Source of the DNA: an uncultured Lachnospiraceae bacterium
GTDB taxonomy: Bacteria; Bacillota; Clostridia; Lachnospirales; Lachnospiraceae
Direction: 5' to 3'
DNA length: 30,611 bases
Assembly (NCBI GenBank): GCA_902489645.1
Contig: CABUAW010000031.1
Location: 1 to 30,611, forward strand
The notes beneath the pieces were generated by a model, which saw only the letters and a list, made by a program, of their open reading frames with translations, was not told where the DNA came from and searched no databases. Below are positions 1-7,807 of this stretch, piece after piece. Position 1 is the first letter of the stretch. Each line of letters opens with the position of its first letter. Made by a program: the position numbers and the translations under genes.

Positions 1-1
1 G

Positions 2-1156
2 GCCGGCTGCTATGTGCAGGCTGCGAAGGAAGCGGCAGAGGCGGATGCGGCGATTGATTTGATTGTCGGAAACAACTGTAAAGGCCGGATATTATCTCTG
101 GTGGAGAACTTCTTCGAGGAAAGAGCAAACAGGAAACAGGAAAATGGCGGACCGGAAGGGGCGTGGAAAACCGGGACGGAGCGGGGGAACGCCGCGTCCA
201 ATTGGCTGGATATTAATGGGGCGTGTGATTATGAAGCGTTATCCATTACAAAGGTTTCGGAGCATACCCGGGCTTACATTAAGATTCAGGATGGCTGTAA
301 TCAATTCTGCTCCTATTGCATTATTCCATATGCCAGAGGCCGGGTGCGGAGCCGCAGGCCGGAGGAAATTTTCTCGGAGGTATCCTCTTTGGCGGCCGCC
401 GGATATAAGGAAATCGTCTTGACCGGAATCCATATATCTTCCTATGGCAAGGATTTTGAAAAAAAGACGGATAATCTGATTTCATTGGTGGAGAAACTGG
501 CGGCGGTCGAGGGCATTGAGCGGGTTCGGTTTGGCTCGCTGGAACCGGGAATCATCACAGAAGCTTTTGTTCAGCGTTTGGCAAAGCTTCCCCAGATTTG
601 CCCGCATTTTCATTTATCACTGCAAAGCGGCTGCGAAGCGACATTAAAGCGGATGAACCGCCATTATACGCCGGAAGATTATGCGGCCCGGTGTGAACTG
701 CTGAGAAAATACTTTGACAGGCCGGCGCTGACAACCGATGTGATTGTCGGGTTTCCGGGAGAAACAGAAGAAGAATTTGAAACGACAGCGGCTTTTTTGG
801 AAAGAATTCATTTCACCGAAATGCATATTTTTAAATATTCTCCGAGAAAGGGCACCAGAGCGGCGGTAATGCCGGAACAGATAGATGAGCGGATAAAGAC
901 GGCGCGGAGCGGCCGGCTGCTTCAACTGGCCGGAAAACTGTCGGAGGATTACCGGGAAGACTGTCGGGATAAGGTGTTGGAAGTTCTTGTGGAAGAGGCT
1001 GTTACCGTGGACGGTGAAACTGTCTGGACAGGCCAGAGCAGGGAATATATAAAGTGTGGAATTAAATCTGACAAAATCCGGTCGAAGGATATCGTACGCT
1101 GTCGGATGACTGGAATAAAGAATGAAGATTTTGTGTTTTGTGAAATAATTGATTGA
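2..1156 (+). CDS. mtaB: tRNA t6A37 methylthiotransferase MtaB, 5' end outside window
   Basis: A radical SAM enzyme that adds a methylthio group to t6A37 of ANN-decoding tRNAs. The frame is open from base 2 and begins inside the N-terminal UPF0004 domain: GCYVQ matches the family GCYAQ segment with the third cysteine of the first iron-sulfur cluster. The radical SAM motif CNQFCSYC (CxxxCxxC) follows near base 300, then the IIPYARGRVRSR stretch typical of the MiaB/MtaB family, and a C-terminal region consistent with a TRAM domain that ends at a TGA. MtaB is preferred over MiaB because of the overall motif spelling and the low-GC Gram-positive context, but the two are close paralogues. The true start lies left of the window, so the first third of the protein is not visible. 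Confidence 0.88.
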   Translation, partial: AGCYVQAAKEAAEADAAIDLIVGNNCKGRILSLVENFFEERANRKQENGGPEGAWKTGTERGNAASNWLDINGACDYEALSITKVSEHTRAYIKIQDGCNQFCSYCIIPYARGRVRSRRPEEIFSEVSSLAAAGYKEIVLTGIHISSYGKDFEKKTDNLISLVEKLAAVEGIERVRFGSLEPGIITEAFVQRLAKLPQICPHFHLSLQSGCEATLKRMNRHYTPEDYAARCELLRKYFDRPALTTDVIVGFPGETEEEFETTAAFLERIHFTEMHIFKYSPRKGTRAAVMPEQIDERIKTARSGRLLQLAGKLSEDYREDCRDKVLEVLVEEAVTVDGETVWTGQSREYIKCGIKSDKIRSKDIVRCRMTGIKNEDFVFCEIID

Positions 1157-1225
1157 ATTATTTTATGATTTATATTAATATAGTGAGTAAGTGTAAGGTA
1201 TAGTGTAGTTTAAGGAAGTGATTTT

Positions 1226-1486
1226 ATGGAAAACATGGCAAATACCCAGTATTTTAAAGTAAGTAATAATGCCGAGATTACTGTGAAAGATATTCTGGAG
1301 GCTGTTTATATTGCTCTGACGGAGAAAGGCTATAATCCGGTCAGCCAGATTGTCGGGTATATTATGTCCGGTGACCCGACGTATGTGACAAGCTATAAAA
1401 ATGCCCGTTATCTGATTATGAAGGTGGAGCGGGACGAGCTGCTGGAAGAACTGTTGAAAAGTTATATCGATGTGAATCTTAAATAA
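1226..1486 (+). CDS. ireB: IreB family regulatory phosphoprotein (DUF965, UPF0297)
   Basis: An 86-residue protein of the IreB/YrzL family. In Enterococcus, IreB is a substrate of the PASTA-domain Ser/Thr kinase IreK and affects cell-envelope stress tolerance; that role is carried over here by family only. The NAEITVKDILEAVYIALTEKGYNP and SGDPTYVTSYKNAR segments are characteristic. AAGGAAG sits 7 bases before the ATG. It opens the conserved ireB-ruvX-DUF1292 cluster: ruvX starts 4 bases after its stop, so the two are surely cotranscribed. The length is normal for the family. Confidence 0.93.
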   Translation: MENMANTQYFKVSNNAEITVKDILEAVYIALTEKGYNPVSQIVGYIMSGDPTYVTSYKNARYLIMKVERDELLEELLKSYIDVNLK

Positions 1487-1490
1487 AGTC

Positions 1491-1925
1491 ATGCGTATAT
1501 TAGGATTGGATTACGGTTCGAAGACCGTCGGCGTGGCGGTGAGCGACGAATTGGGATGGACGGCCCAGGCGTTGGAAACAATTCCCAGAAAATACGAGAA
1601 TAAATTGAGAAAAACTCTGGCCAGGATTGAAGAACTTGTAAAGAATTACAATGTGGAAAGGATTGTTCTTGGATTTCCGAAGCATATGAATAATGATGAG
1701 GGCGAGCGCTGTGCAAAAACAGAGTCTTTTAAGGCAATGCTGGAGCGGCGGACGGGACTGCCGGTGATTTTGCAGGATGAGCGGATGAGTACCGTTTCTG
1801 CAGAACGTATTCTCATGGAGGGCGGCGTCCGCAGAGAAAACCGGAAGGATTACGTGGACAAGATGGCGGCGGCTTTCATTTTACAGACGTATATGGATTG
1901 GATGAACCATGAACAGAAAAATTAG
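1491..1925 (+). CDS. ruvX: Holliday junction resolvase-like RuvX (YqgF/YrrK)
   Basis: A 144-residue RNase H-fold protein. The N-terminal LGLDYGSKTVGVAVSDELG carries the first catalytic Asp, VLGFPKHMNN matches the family GxP segment, and DERMSTVSAERIL and KDYVDKMAAAFILQTY hold the remaining conserved acidic residues. Family members are linked to pre-16S rRNA 5'-end processing and were first proposed as Holliday junction resolvases. The start ATG is 4 bases after ireB, inside a tight operon. Length and motifs are normal. Confidence 0.93.
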   Translation: MRILGLDYGSKTVGVAVSDELGWTAQALETIPRKYENKLRKTLARIEELVKNYNVERIVLGFPKHMNNDEGERCAKTESFKAMLERRTGLPVILQDERMSTVSAERILMEGGVRRENRKDYVDKMAAAFILQTYMDWMNHEQKN

Positions 1926-1934
1926 GTGATTTAA

Positions 1935-2204
1935 GTGGCGGAAAAACCTGAAAAAGTTGTTTTTTATACGGATACGGATGAAGTAGAATTTTACGTCATT
2001 GAACAGACACGAATTAATGACGTTAATTATATATTAGTGACGGATTCAATGGACGATGAGGCGGAAGCTTTAATTTTGAAAGAAACTGTGAATGAAGAAG
2101 AGTCCGAGGATGTGTTTTACGGCGTGATAGAGGACGATGAAGAGCTGGAAGCCATATCCCGGGTATTTTCAGAGATTTTGGATGATATTGATATTGAAAT
2201 GTGA
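1935..2204 (+). CDS. DUF1292 protein (UPF0473, YrzB-like)
   Basis: An 89-residue acidic protein. It begins at a GTG preceded by AGGTGAT, 9 bases after ruvX. The pattern of VVFYTDTDEVEFYVIEQTRINDVNYILVTD followed by a very acidic second half (ESEDVFYGVIEDDEELE) is the DUF1292 signature. Its molecular role is unknown. The gene nearly always follows ruvX in Firmicutes, which supports the call more than any motif does. Confidence 0.9.
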   Translation: MAEKPEKVVFYTDTDEVEFYVIEQTRINDVNYILVTDSMDDEAEALILKETVNEEESEDVFYGVIEDDEELEAISRVFSEILDDIDIEM

Positions 2205-2230
2205 GCGGACAAATTCTAAAAAACAGTCAG

Positions 2231-2262
2231 ATAACGGTAGGCTTTATTAAGCGTATCGTTAT
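2231..2262 (+). promoter_or_regulatory. stem-loop between the DUF1292 gene and rnj
   Basis: Outer arms 2231-2239 (ATAACGGTA) and 2254-2262 (TATCGTTAT) pair with one G-T. After a G-G mismatch, inner arms GCTT (2241-2244) and AAGC (2249-2252) close on a TATT loop. No U-run follows, so it is a poor intrinsic terminator. It could be a processing or attenuation structure in the leader of rnj, or chance. Confidence 0.4.
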
Positions 2263-2311
2263 TGTCGTGAGTATCTATCATCCTCTATATATGATATCGG
2301 AGGTTTAAATA

Positions 2312-3994
2312 TTGAAAACAAAAGTAGTAAAGAAAGAAAATGAAGGCGTAAAAGTCATTCCGTTGGGCGGATTGGAAAGTATTGGAATGAATATTACGGC
2401 TTTTGAGTACGGCGACAGTATTATTGTGGTGGACTGCGGTCTTTCATTCCCGGCAGATGATATGCTCGGAATCGACCTGGTCATCCCGGATGTTACCTAT
2501 CTTGAAAATAATATTGATAAAGTCAAAGGCTTTGTTATTACCCATGGTCACGAGGACCATATCGGAGCGCTGCCTTATGTATTGAAGAAGGTCAATGTGC
2601 CGGTCTATGCGACAAAGCTGACGATGGGGATTATCGAACATAAATTAAAAGAACACAATCTGTTAAAATCGACCCGCCGTAAAGTGATTAAACATGGCCA
2701 GTCGATTAATTTGGGATGTTTTCGGATTGAATTTATCAAAACAAATCACAGCATTGCCGATGCGACGGCTCTGGCCATCTATACGCCGGAGGGCATTATT
2801 ATCCATACGGGCGATTTTAAAATCGATTATACACCGGTATTTGGCGAGAGTATTGACTTACAGCGTTTCGCCGAACTCGGAAAAAAAGGCGTGCTTGCAG
2901 TTATGATGGACAGTACCAATGCGGAGCGGCCGGGATTTACGAATTCGGAGCGCAGCGTCGGACAGGCCATCGACCATATTTTTGATGAACACCGGAGTGG
3001 CCGGATTATCGTTGCGACCTTTGCGTCCAATGTGGACCGGGTGCAGCAGATTATCAATTCGGCCTACAAATTCGGACGAAAAGTTATTGTCGAGGGGCGG
3101 AGCATGGTGAATATTATTTCCATTGCCTCCGAGCTTGGCTATATTCAGGTTCCGAATGAGACATTGATAGACATTGACCATATGCGTAATTACCCGGATG
3201 AACAGCTTGTATTGATTACAACGGGAAGCCAGGGAGAGACGATGGCGGCGCTTTCCCGTATGGCCAATAATACGCATCGTCGGGTATCGATTAAACCGGG
3301 GGATACCATTGTCTTTAGTTCAAGTCCGATTCCGGGAAATGAAAAGGCGGTATCGAATATTATTAATGAATTATTCCGCAAGGGCGCCGAGGTTATTTTC
3401 CAGGATACCCATGTTTCCGGACATGCCTGCGCCGAGGAAATCAAGTTGATTTATGCCCTGACGCATCCGAAGTTTGCCATCCCGGTTCATGGCGAATACC
3501 GTCATTTGAAGGCCCATGCAAAACTGGCTGAGAAGATGGGAATTCCGAAGGACCATATTTTGATTCTTTCATCCGGTAATGTGCTGGAATTAAAGGATGA
3601 AAAAGCAAAGGTCATCGGGCAGGTGCCGCATGGCGGTATCATGGTCGATGGTCTTGGCGTCGGAGATGTGGGAAATATCGTATTGCGCGACCGTCAGATG
3701 TTGTCTCAGAACGGTCTGTTGATTGTTGTTCTTACACTTTCCCGGTATGACAACCGCCTTCTGGCCGGACCGGATATTGTATCCAGGGGCTTTGTCTATG
3801 TCCGTGAGTCGGAGATGCTCATGGAAGATGCCCGCAAGGTTGTTGATGCGGCTGTGCAGCGGTGCCTGGACGGACGGGTCAGTGATTGGAGCAAGATTAA
3901 GAGTGTTATCCGGGATACTTTGAGCGAGTATGTATGGAAACAGACAAAGAGAAATCCAATGATTCTTCCGATTATTATGGAAGTGGATGTTTAG
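2312..3994 (+). CDS. rnj: ribonuclease J
   Basis: A 560-residue metallo-beta-lactamase/beta-CASP ribonuclease with 5'-3' exonuclease and endonuclease activity in mRNA decay and rRNA maturation. ITHGHEDHIGALPY is the HxHxDH zinc motif, IIHTGDFKID carries a metal-binding Asp, and SGHACAEEI and PVHGEYRHL are the C-terminal beta-CASP motifs. The start is a TTG at 2312 with GGAGG 8 bases upstream; the sequence from KVIPLGGLESIGMN fits the family start. Rare TTG initiation may limit expression. RNase J1 and J2 cannot be told apart here. Confidence 0.95.
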   Translation: MKTKVVKKENEGVKVIPLGGLESIGMNITAFEYGDSIIVVDCGLSFPADDMLGIDLVIPDVTYLENNIDKVKGFVITHGHEDHIGALPYVLKKVNVPVYATKLTMGIIEHKLKEHNLLKSTRRKVIKHGQSINLGCFRIEFIKTNHSIADATALAIYTPEGIIIHTGDFKIDYTPVFGESIDLQRFAELGKKGVLAVMMDSTNAERPGFTNSERSVGQAIDHIFDEHRSGRIIVATFASNVDRVQQIINSAYKFGRKVIVEGRSMVNIISIASELGYIQVPNETLIDIDHMRNYPDEQLVLITTGSQGETMAALSRMANNTHRRVSIKPGDTIVFSSSPIPGNEKAVSNIINELFRKGAEVIFQDTHVSGHACAEEIKLIYALTHPKFAIPVHGEYRHLKAHAKLAEKMGIPKDHILILSSGNVLELKDEKAKVIGQVPHGGIMVDGLGVGDVGNIVLRDRQMLSQNGLLIVVLTLSRYDNRLLAGPDIVSRGFVYVRESEMLMEDARKVVDAAVQRCLDGRVSDWSKIKSVIRDTLSEYVWKQTKRNPMILPIIMEVDV

Positions 3995-3996
3995 TC

Positions 3997-4025
3997 TTGA
4001 TAAATTGAACAGAATTCTTTATAAT
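3997..4025 (+). promoter_or_regulatory. sigma-A promoter for the ylbF-mltG-trmR-trhP group
   Basis: TTGATA (3997-4002), a 17-base spacer and a perfect TATAAT (4020-4025) sit just after the rnj stop. Transcription should begin near 4032. The -10 box lies inside the long palindrome at 4018-4058. Confidence 0.75.
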
Positions 4026-4058
4026 GGTAATGTTAGTGGTTAACATTACCATTATAAA
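4018..4058. repeat. 18-bp perfect palindrome over the -10 box, probable operator
   Basis: The arm TTTATAATGGTAATGTTA (4018-4035) is matched without error by its reverse complement at 4041-4058, around a 5-base centre GTGGT. Because the predicted start point is near 4032, RNA made from this promoter contains only the right arm, so a protein-binding site is more likely than an RNA hairpin. On read-through transcripts from rnj it would form an 18-bp stem without a following U-run. Confidence 0.65.
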
Positions 4059-4085
4059 TATGCGTAAAGAAAGGCCTGGTAGAGG

Positions 4086-4430
4086 ATGAAAAATGTTGAA
4101 TATCAGACCCGGCAGCTTATTCGGGAAATTAAACGGAGCAATGTTTATAATCAATATCGGCGTTTGCAGATGAAGATTGTAAAGGATGCGGAGCTAAACC
4201 GGAAAGTGACTGAGTTTCGTAAAGCATGTTTTATGCTGCAGAATAAACCCCAGGAGCCGGATGATGTCTGGCGGTTAGAAGCACTGTACAGTGAGTACCG
4301 GGAGATTTTGCAGAATTCCGATGTGATTGAGTTTTTGACGGCGGAACAGGGGCTGGCTCAGATGATGAATCAATTAAATGATACCATTTATAACAGCCTG
4401 GATATGGACGTTTCGTTTTTGGATAGCTAG
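4086..4430 (+). CDS. YlbF/YmcA family regulator
   Basis: A 114-residue, largely helical protein of the YlbF/YmcA (Com_YlbF) family. In Bacillus such proteins act with RNase Y in mRNA maturation and influence competence, biofilm and sporulation. The segment RQLIREIKRSNVYNQYRRLQMKIVKDAELNRKVTEFRK is the usual N-terminal helix pair, and the end (AEQGLAQMMNQLNDTIYNSL) matches the family's last helix. Its position after RNase J is suggestive of RNA metabolism. It is the first gene after the promoter and palindrome at 3997-4058. Confidence 0.8.
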   Translation: MKNVEYQTRQLIREIKRSNVYNQYRRLQMKIVKDAELNRKVTEFRKACFMLQNKPQEPDDVWRLEALYSEYREILQNSDVIEFLTAEQGLAQMMNQLNDTIYNSLDMDVSFLDS

Positions 4431-4444
4431 AGGAGGACACAGAC

Positions 4445-4927
4445 ATGAAAAAAGTCATTTCTACGATTTTGGGCCTTGGTGTGAATATTATTATTTATGT
4501 AGTCGCCATTTTTGTTCTCTTCCGTGTCGGTGCATTTGCCTATGAGTTTTCATATGAAGTTTTTGGAGAGCCTGTCGTATCCCAGTATGCGGATGAGGAA
4601 ATACGGATAGAGATTCAGAGCGGAGACGGCAGTCAGACGGTGGCTAAAAAACTGAAGGATGCGGGCGTGATTAACAGCGAGTGGGCTTTTATCCTGAAAT
4701 CAAGATTGAGTAAGGCAAATCTGATGCCGGGAACCTATGTTGTTAAGGCGAGCATGTCGGCAGACGATATGATTGAATTGATGAGTGACGCGCAGAATTC
4801 CGTTGTCCAACAGCCAACAGCCGAGGAACTGGAAACGGGAACCGGTGAAGCGGATACCGAAGGCGGCGATACGGAAGGTGATGGCGGGGACGCCGAAGGT
4901 GCGGGTGAAGGAGAGAATGGCCAGTGA
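4445..4927 (+). CDS. short MltG/YceG-like membrane protein lacking the catalytic part
   Basis: A 160-residue protein with one N-terminal membrane segment (about residues 6-28) and then a LysM-like portion of the MltG family: IEIQSGDGSQTVAKKLKDAG, INSEWAF, and LMPGTYVVKASMSADDMIELM. Full MltG (endolytic murein transglycosylase) is more than 300 residues with a catalytic Glu in the C-terminal domain; here the protein stops after the LysM-like part and ends in an acidic Gly/Glu/Asp tail (after residue 125). AGGAGGACACAGAC precedes the ATG. The next gene overlaps its stop. A non-catalytic, membrane-anchored role is inferred. Confidence 0.72.
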   Translation: MKKVISTILGLGVNIIIYVVAIFVLFRVGAFAYEFSYEVFGEPVVSQYADEEIRIEIQSGDGSQTVAKKLKDAGVINSEWAFILKSRLSKANLMPGTYVVKASMSADDMIELMSDAQNSVVQQPTAEELETGTGEADTEGGDTEGDGGDAEGAGEGENGQ

Positions 4928-5565
4928 TTGTAGATGAAAGAATGTTGGATTACATCCTTTCATTGGATAAGGATGAGAGTCCATTGGTTCGGACAATTGA
5001 ACAGGAGGCTGTCAGAGACTATGTGCCGATTATCCGTAAGGAAAGCCGGAATCTTCTGAGAGTTTTATTAAAAATAAAAAAGCCTGGGGCGGTTCTGGAG
5101 GTTGGAACAGCCATAGGCTTTTCCGCTGTTTTGATGGGAGAGTGTCTCCCGCAGAGCAGCCATATAACGACCATAGAAAAATACGAAAAGCGGCTCCCCA
5201 TAGCCCGGGAGAATTTTAAACGGGCCGGAATGGCGGAAAAAATTACCCTTCTGGAAGGGGATGCGGCCGAAGTGCTGAAGGAACTTGAAGGCCCTTATGA
5301 TTTTATTTTTATGGATGCGGCCAAGGGGCAGTATATTCATTTCCTGCCGGAGATTCTGCGTCTTTTGGCTCCCGGCGGAATTCTTGTATCAGACAATGTG
5401 CTGCAGGACGGCGATGTGGTGGAATCCAGGTATGCGGTGGTTCGCCGGAACCGGACGATTCACAGCCGTATGCGGGAGTATCTGTGGACGTTAAAACATA
5501 TGGATGAACTGGAAACCATCGTTTTGCCGATTGGTGATGGAATGACCATCAGTGTGAAGTCATGA
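4924..5565 (+). CDS. trmR: tRNA 5-hydroxyuridine methyltransferase TrmR-like (O-methyltransferase family 3)
   Basis: A 213-residue SAM-dependent methyltransferase. Motif I is VLEVGTAIGFSAVLMGE, the acidic ribose-binding Glu is in ITTIEKYEKRL, and FIFMDAAKGQY and GGILVSDNVLQDG are the metal and substrate motifs of the family. In Bacillus, YrrM/TrmR methylates ho5U34 of tRNA to mo5U34 and its gene lies beside the U32-family hydroxylase genes. The same adjacency is seen here, with the U32 gene starting 28 bases later. Start is GTG at 4924, overlapping the upstream TGA (GTGA), with GGAG upstream. A catechol-type O-methyltransferase is the alternative. Confidence 0.82.
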   Translation: MIVDERMLDYILSLDKDESPLVRTIEQEAVRDYVPIIRKESRNLLRVLLKIKKPGAVLEVGTAIGFSAVLMGECLPQSSHITTIEKYEKRLPIARENFKRAGMAEKITLLEGDAAEVLKELEGPYDFIFMDAAKGQYIHFLPEILRLLAPGGILVSDNVLQDGDVVESRYAVVRRNRTIHSRMREYLWTLKHMDELETIVLPIGDGMTISVKS

Positions 5566-5593
5566 GAACACAGCATCATAAAGGAGTAACAGC

Positions 5594-6823
5594 ATGAAAA
5601 AACCAGAATTATTAATCCCGGCCAGCAGCTTGGAGGTTTTAAAGACCGCCGTTGTATTTGGGGCGGATGCAGTATATATCGGAGGGGAGGTATTCAGCCT
5701 CCGGGCAAAATCAAAAAATTTCTCCATGGAAGATATGCGGGAAGGCATTGCCTTTGCTCATGCCCGTGGAGCCAAAGTTTATGTGACGGCAAATATTTTG
5801 GCCCATAACGGGGATTTGGACGGTGTGGCGGCCTATTTTCGCGAATTGAAGGATATTGAACCGGATGCGCTCATTATTTCAGACCCGGGAGTTTTCCAGA
5901 TTGCCCGGGAAATTTGTCCTGAGATAGAAATTCATATCAGTACACAGGCGAATAATACAAATTATCGGACGTACCGCTTCTGGCACAGCCTTGGGGCGAA
6001 AAGGGTCGTCTCCGCCAGGGAGTTGTCCATGGATGAGCTTCGGGAGCTTCGGGCAAATATCCCGGAAGATTTGGAAATTGAAACCTTTATCCATGGCGCC
6101 ATGTGCATTTCCTATTCGGGACGCTGCCTTTTGAGCAGTTATTTTACGGGACGGGATGCCAATCAGGGGGCGTGTACCCATCCATGCCGTTGGAAATATG
6201 CGATTATGGAGGAAACCCGTCCGGGGGAATATCTGCCGGTTTATGAAAATGAGCGGGGAACTTACATTTTTAATTCCAAGGATTTGTGTATGATTGAGCA
6301 TATTCCGGAGCTTATTGGAGCGGGAATTGACAGCTTTAAAATTGAGGGACGGATGAAAACGGCCCTGTATGTGGCTGTGGTGACCCGAAGCTACCGTCAG
6401 GCCATTGATGATTATTTAAAAGATGAAGCCCTTTACCAGAGCCGGATGGATTACTACAGAGAAGAGATTGCCAAATGCACTTACCGCCAGTTTACGACGG
6501 GATTTTTCTTCGGAAAGCCGGACCATGATACCCAGATTTACGATAATAATACTTATATTAAGGCGTATACCTATCTGGGACTGATTGGAGAGGGCCGGGG
6601 GGACGGATTTTACGGACTGGAACAGAGAAATAAATTTTCTGTGGGAGAAAAAATTGAAGTGATGAAGCCGGACGGACGGGATTTGGAAGTGACAGTGCGG
6701 GCGATGACAGATGAAGAAGGACAGCCGATGGAAAGCTGTCCGCATCCAAAACAGAAAATTTACGTGGATTTGGGTGTGGAGCTTTCTCCATTTGACCTGC
6801 TCCGCAGAAAAGACGAAGAATAG
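5594..6823 (+). CDS. trhP: U32-family tRNA U34 hydroxylase TrhP-like
   Basis: A 409-residue U32 'peptidase' family protein. The family signature ETFIHGAMCISYSGRCLLSS lies at about residues 162-181, and CTHPCRW follows with cysteines expected to help bind an iron-sulfur cluster. SFKIEGRMKTALYVA is the next conserved block. Family members TrhP/YrrN/YrrO use prephenate in 5-hydroxylation of wobble uridine. Lying directly after trmR, it would make the ho5U34 that TrmR methylates. Bacillus has two genes (yrrN and yrrO); here one 409-residue gene is present. Ribosome site AAGGAG, ATG start. Confidence 0.8.
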   Translation: MKKPELLIPASSLEVLKTAVVFGADAVYIGGEVFSLRAKSKNFSMEDMREGIAFAHARGAKVYVTANILAHNGDLDGVAAYFRELKDIEPDALIISDPGVFQIAREICPEIEIHISTQANNTNYRTYRFWHSLGAKRVVSARELSMDELRELRANIPEDLEIETFIHGAMCISYSGRCLLSSYFTGRDANQGACTHPCRWKYAIMEETRPGEYLPVYENERGTYIFNSKDLCMIEHIPELIGAGIDSFKIEGRMKTALYVAVVTRSYRQAIDDYLKDEALYQSRMDYYREEIAKCTYRQFTTGFFFGKPDHDTQIYDNNTYIKAYTYLGLIGEGRGDGFYGLEQRNKFSVGEKIEVMKPDGRDLEVTVRAMTDEEGQPMESCPHPKQKIYVDLGVELSPFDLLRRKDEE

Positions 6824-6839
6824 ACGGGGGGTGACGTGT

Positions 6840-7733
6840 ATGAGGGAATACTTTAAAGTCAACCGATTGGCGGAAGAGGTTTATCATATTTATGAGCCGG
6901 GAGGCGTCGGAAGCAGTCTGATTATTGGAAAGCAGCAGGCCATGCTGATAGACACCGGTTACGGATTTGCGGATATCCGGGCGGAGGTGCGAAAAATTAC
7001 GGATTTACCGTTGCGCGTCGTAAATACGCATGGTCATACAGACCATACGGGAGGCAATCATTTTTTTGATAAAGTGTGGATGAATCCGGCGGATAAAGCC
7101 ACTTATAAGGAATATCAGAATCACCAAAAACCTCTCATAGCCGCCCAGTTCGAGTCAAAACGCAAGGCGGCGAAAAAGGAGCCGATATGGCCGGAGGATT
7201 TTGACCGGATGAACTGGTATACGTCGGGAACAAAGGAGTTTTGCTGGCTGATTAATGGCCAGACCTTTGACCTGGATGCGCCGGAGGAACGATGCAATCA
7301 GACCTTCGATTTTGAAGAAGCGTCGGAAGAAAATCATCTGATTGAGGCTATTTTTATGCCGGGACATACGGTGGGCAGCGTTATGTTTTTTGATTGGAAA
7401 AATCATATTCTTTTTTCCGGGGATGATTTGGATTACAGTCTGTGGATGCAATTTGACACAAGCGCTCCATTGTATACTTATAAAAATCGGTTGAAACAAT
7501 TGGAACAGTACCCGATAGAGGCTATTTTGCCTTCTCACAAAAAGCAGCTGCTTTCAACCTGGCTTTTAAAACGGATGCCGGAAGCTATCGGGCATTTGTC
7601 GGTGGAAAAGAGCCGCCGGTTTTATCATCCGAGAACGGGACAGCCGGGTTGGCTGTATAAAGAACCGTTAAACGGGGAAAGTCCGGACGGACAGGATACA
7701 ATTTATATTACCTATCAGACGAATAACATGTAA
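6840..7733 (+). CDS. metallo-beta-lactamase-fold hydrolase
   Basis: A 297-residue glyoxalase-II-like MBL protein. NTHGHTDHTGGNHFF is the HxHxDH metal site at about residues 61-75, GHTVGSVMFFD supplies the third His, and LFSGDDLD the bridging Asp. The PSHKK near the end takes the place of the final metal His motif. ATG at 6840 is preferred because GGGGGTG lies about 8 bases before it; the frame stays open upstream across trhP. Substrate is unknown. It follows trhP by 16 bases and may be cotranscribed. Confidence 0.85.
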   Translation: MREYFKVNRLAEEVYHIYEPGGVGSSLIIGKQQAMLIDTGYGFADIRAEVRKITDLPLRVVNTHGHTDHTGGNHFFDKVWMNPADKATYKEYQNHQKPLIAAQFESKRKAAKKEPIWPEDFDRMNWYTSGTKEFCWLINGQTFDLDAPEERCNQTFDFEEASEENHLIEAIFMPGHTVGSVMFFDWKNHILFSGDDLDYSLWMQFDTSAPLYTYKNRLKQLEQYPIEAILPSHKKQLLSTWLLKRMPEAIGHLSVEKSRRFYHPRTGQPGWLYKEPLNGESPDGQDTIYITYQTNNM

Positions 7734-7807
7734 AATGACAGGGACAGACACAGCATCCCAAAGCGGCGCATACATTAGATTAAAGGTCGCATAGGGGTGC
7801 TTTTTTC

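Noticed and set aside
2262..2291. Promoter TTGTCG-N18-TATATA before rnj
   Set aside because: The start point would fall on the ribosome site itself, and both boxes are poor in an AT-rich gap.
6711..6839. Extended start for the MBL-fold protein inside trhP
   Set aside because: The family match starts at REYFKVNRL, and the G-rich ribosome site fits the ATG at 6840.
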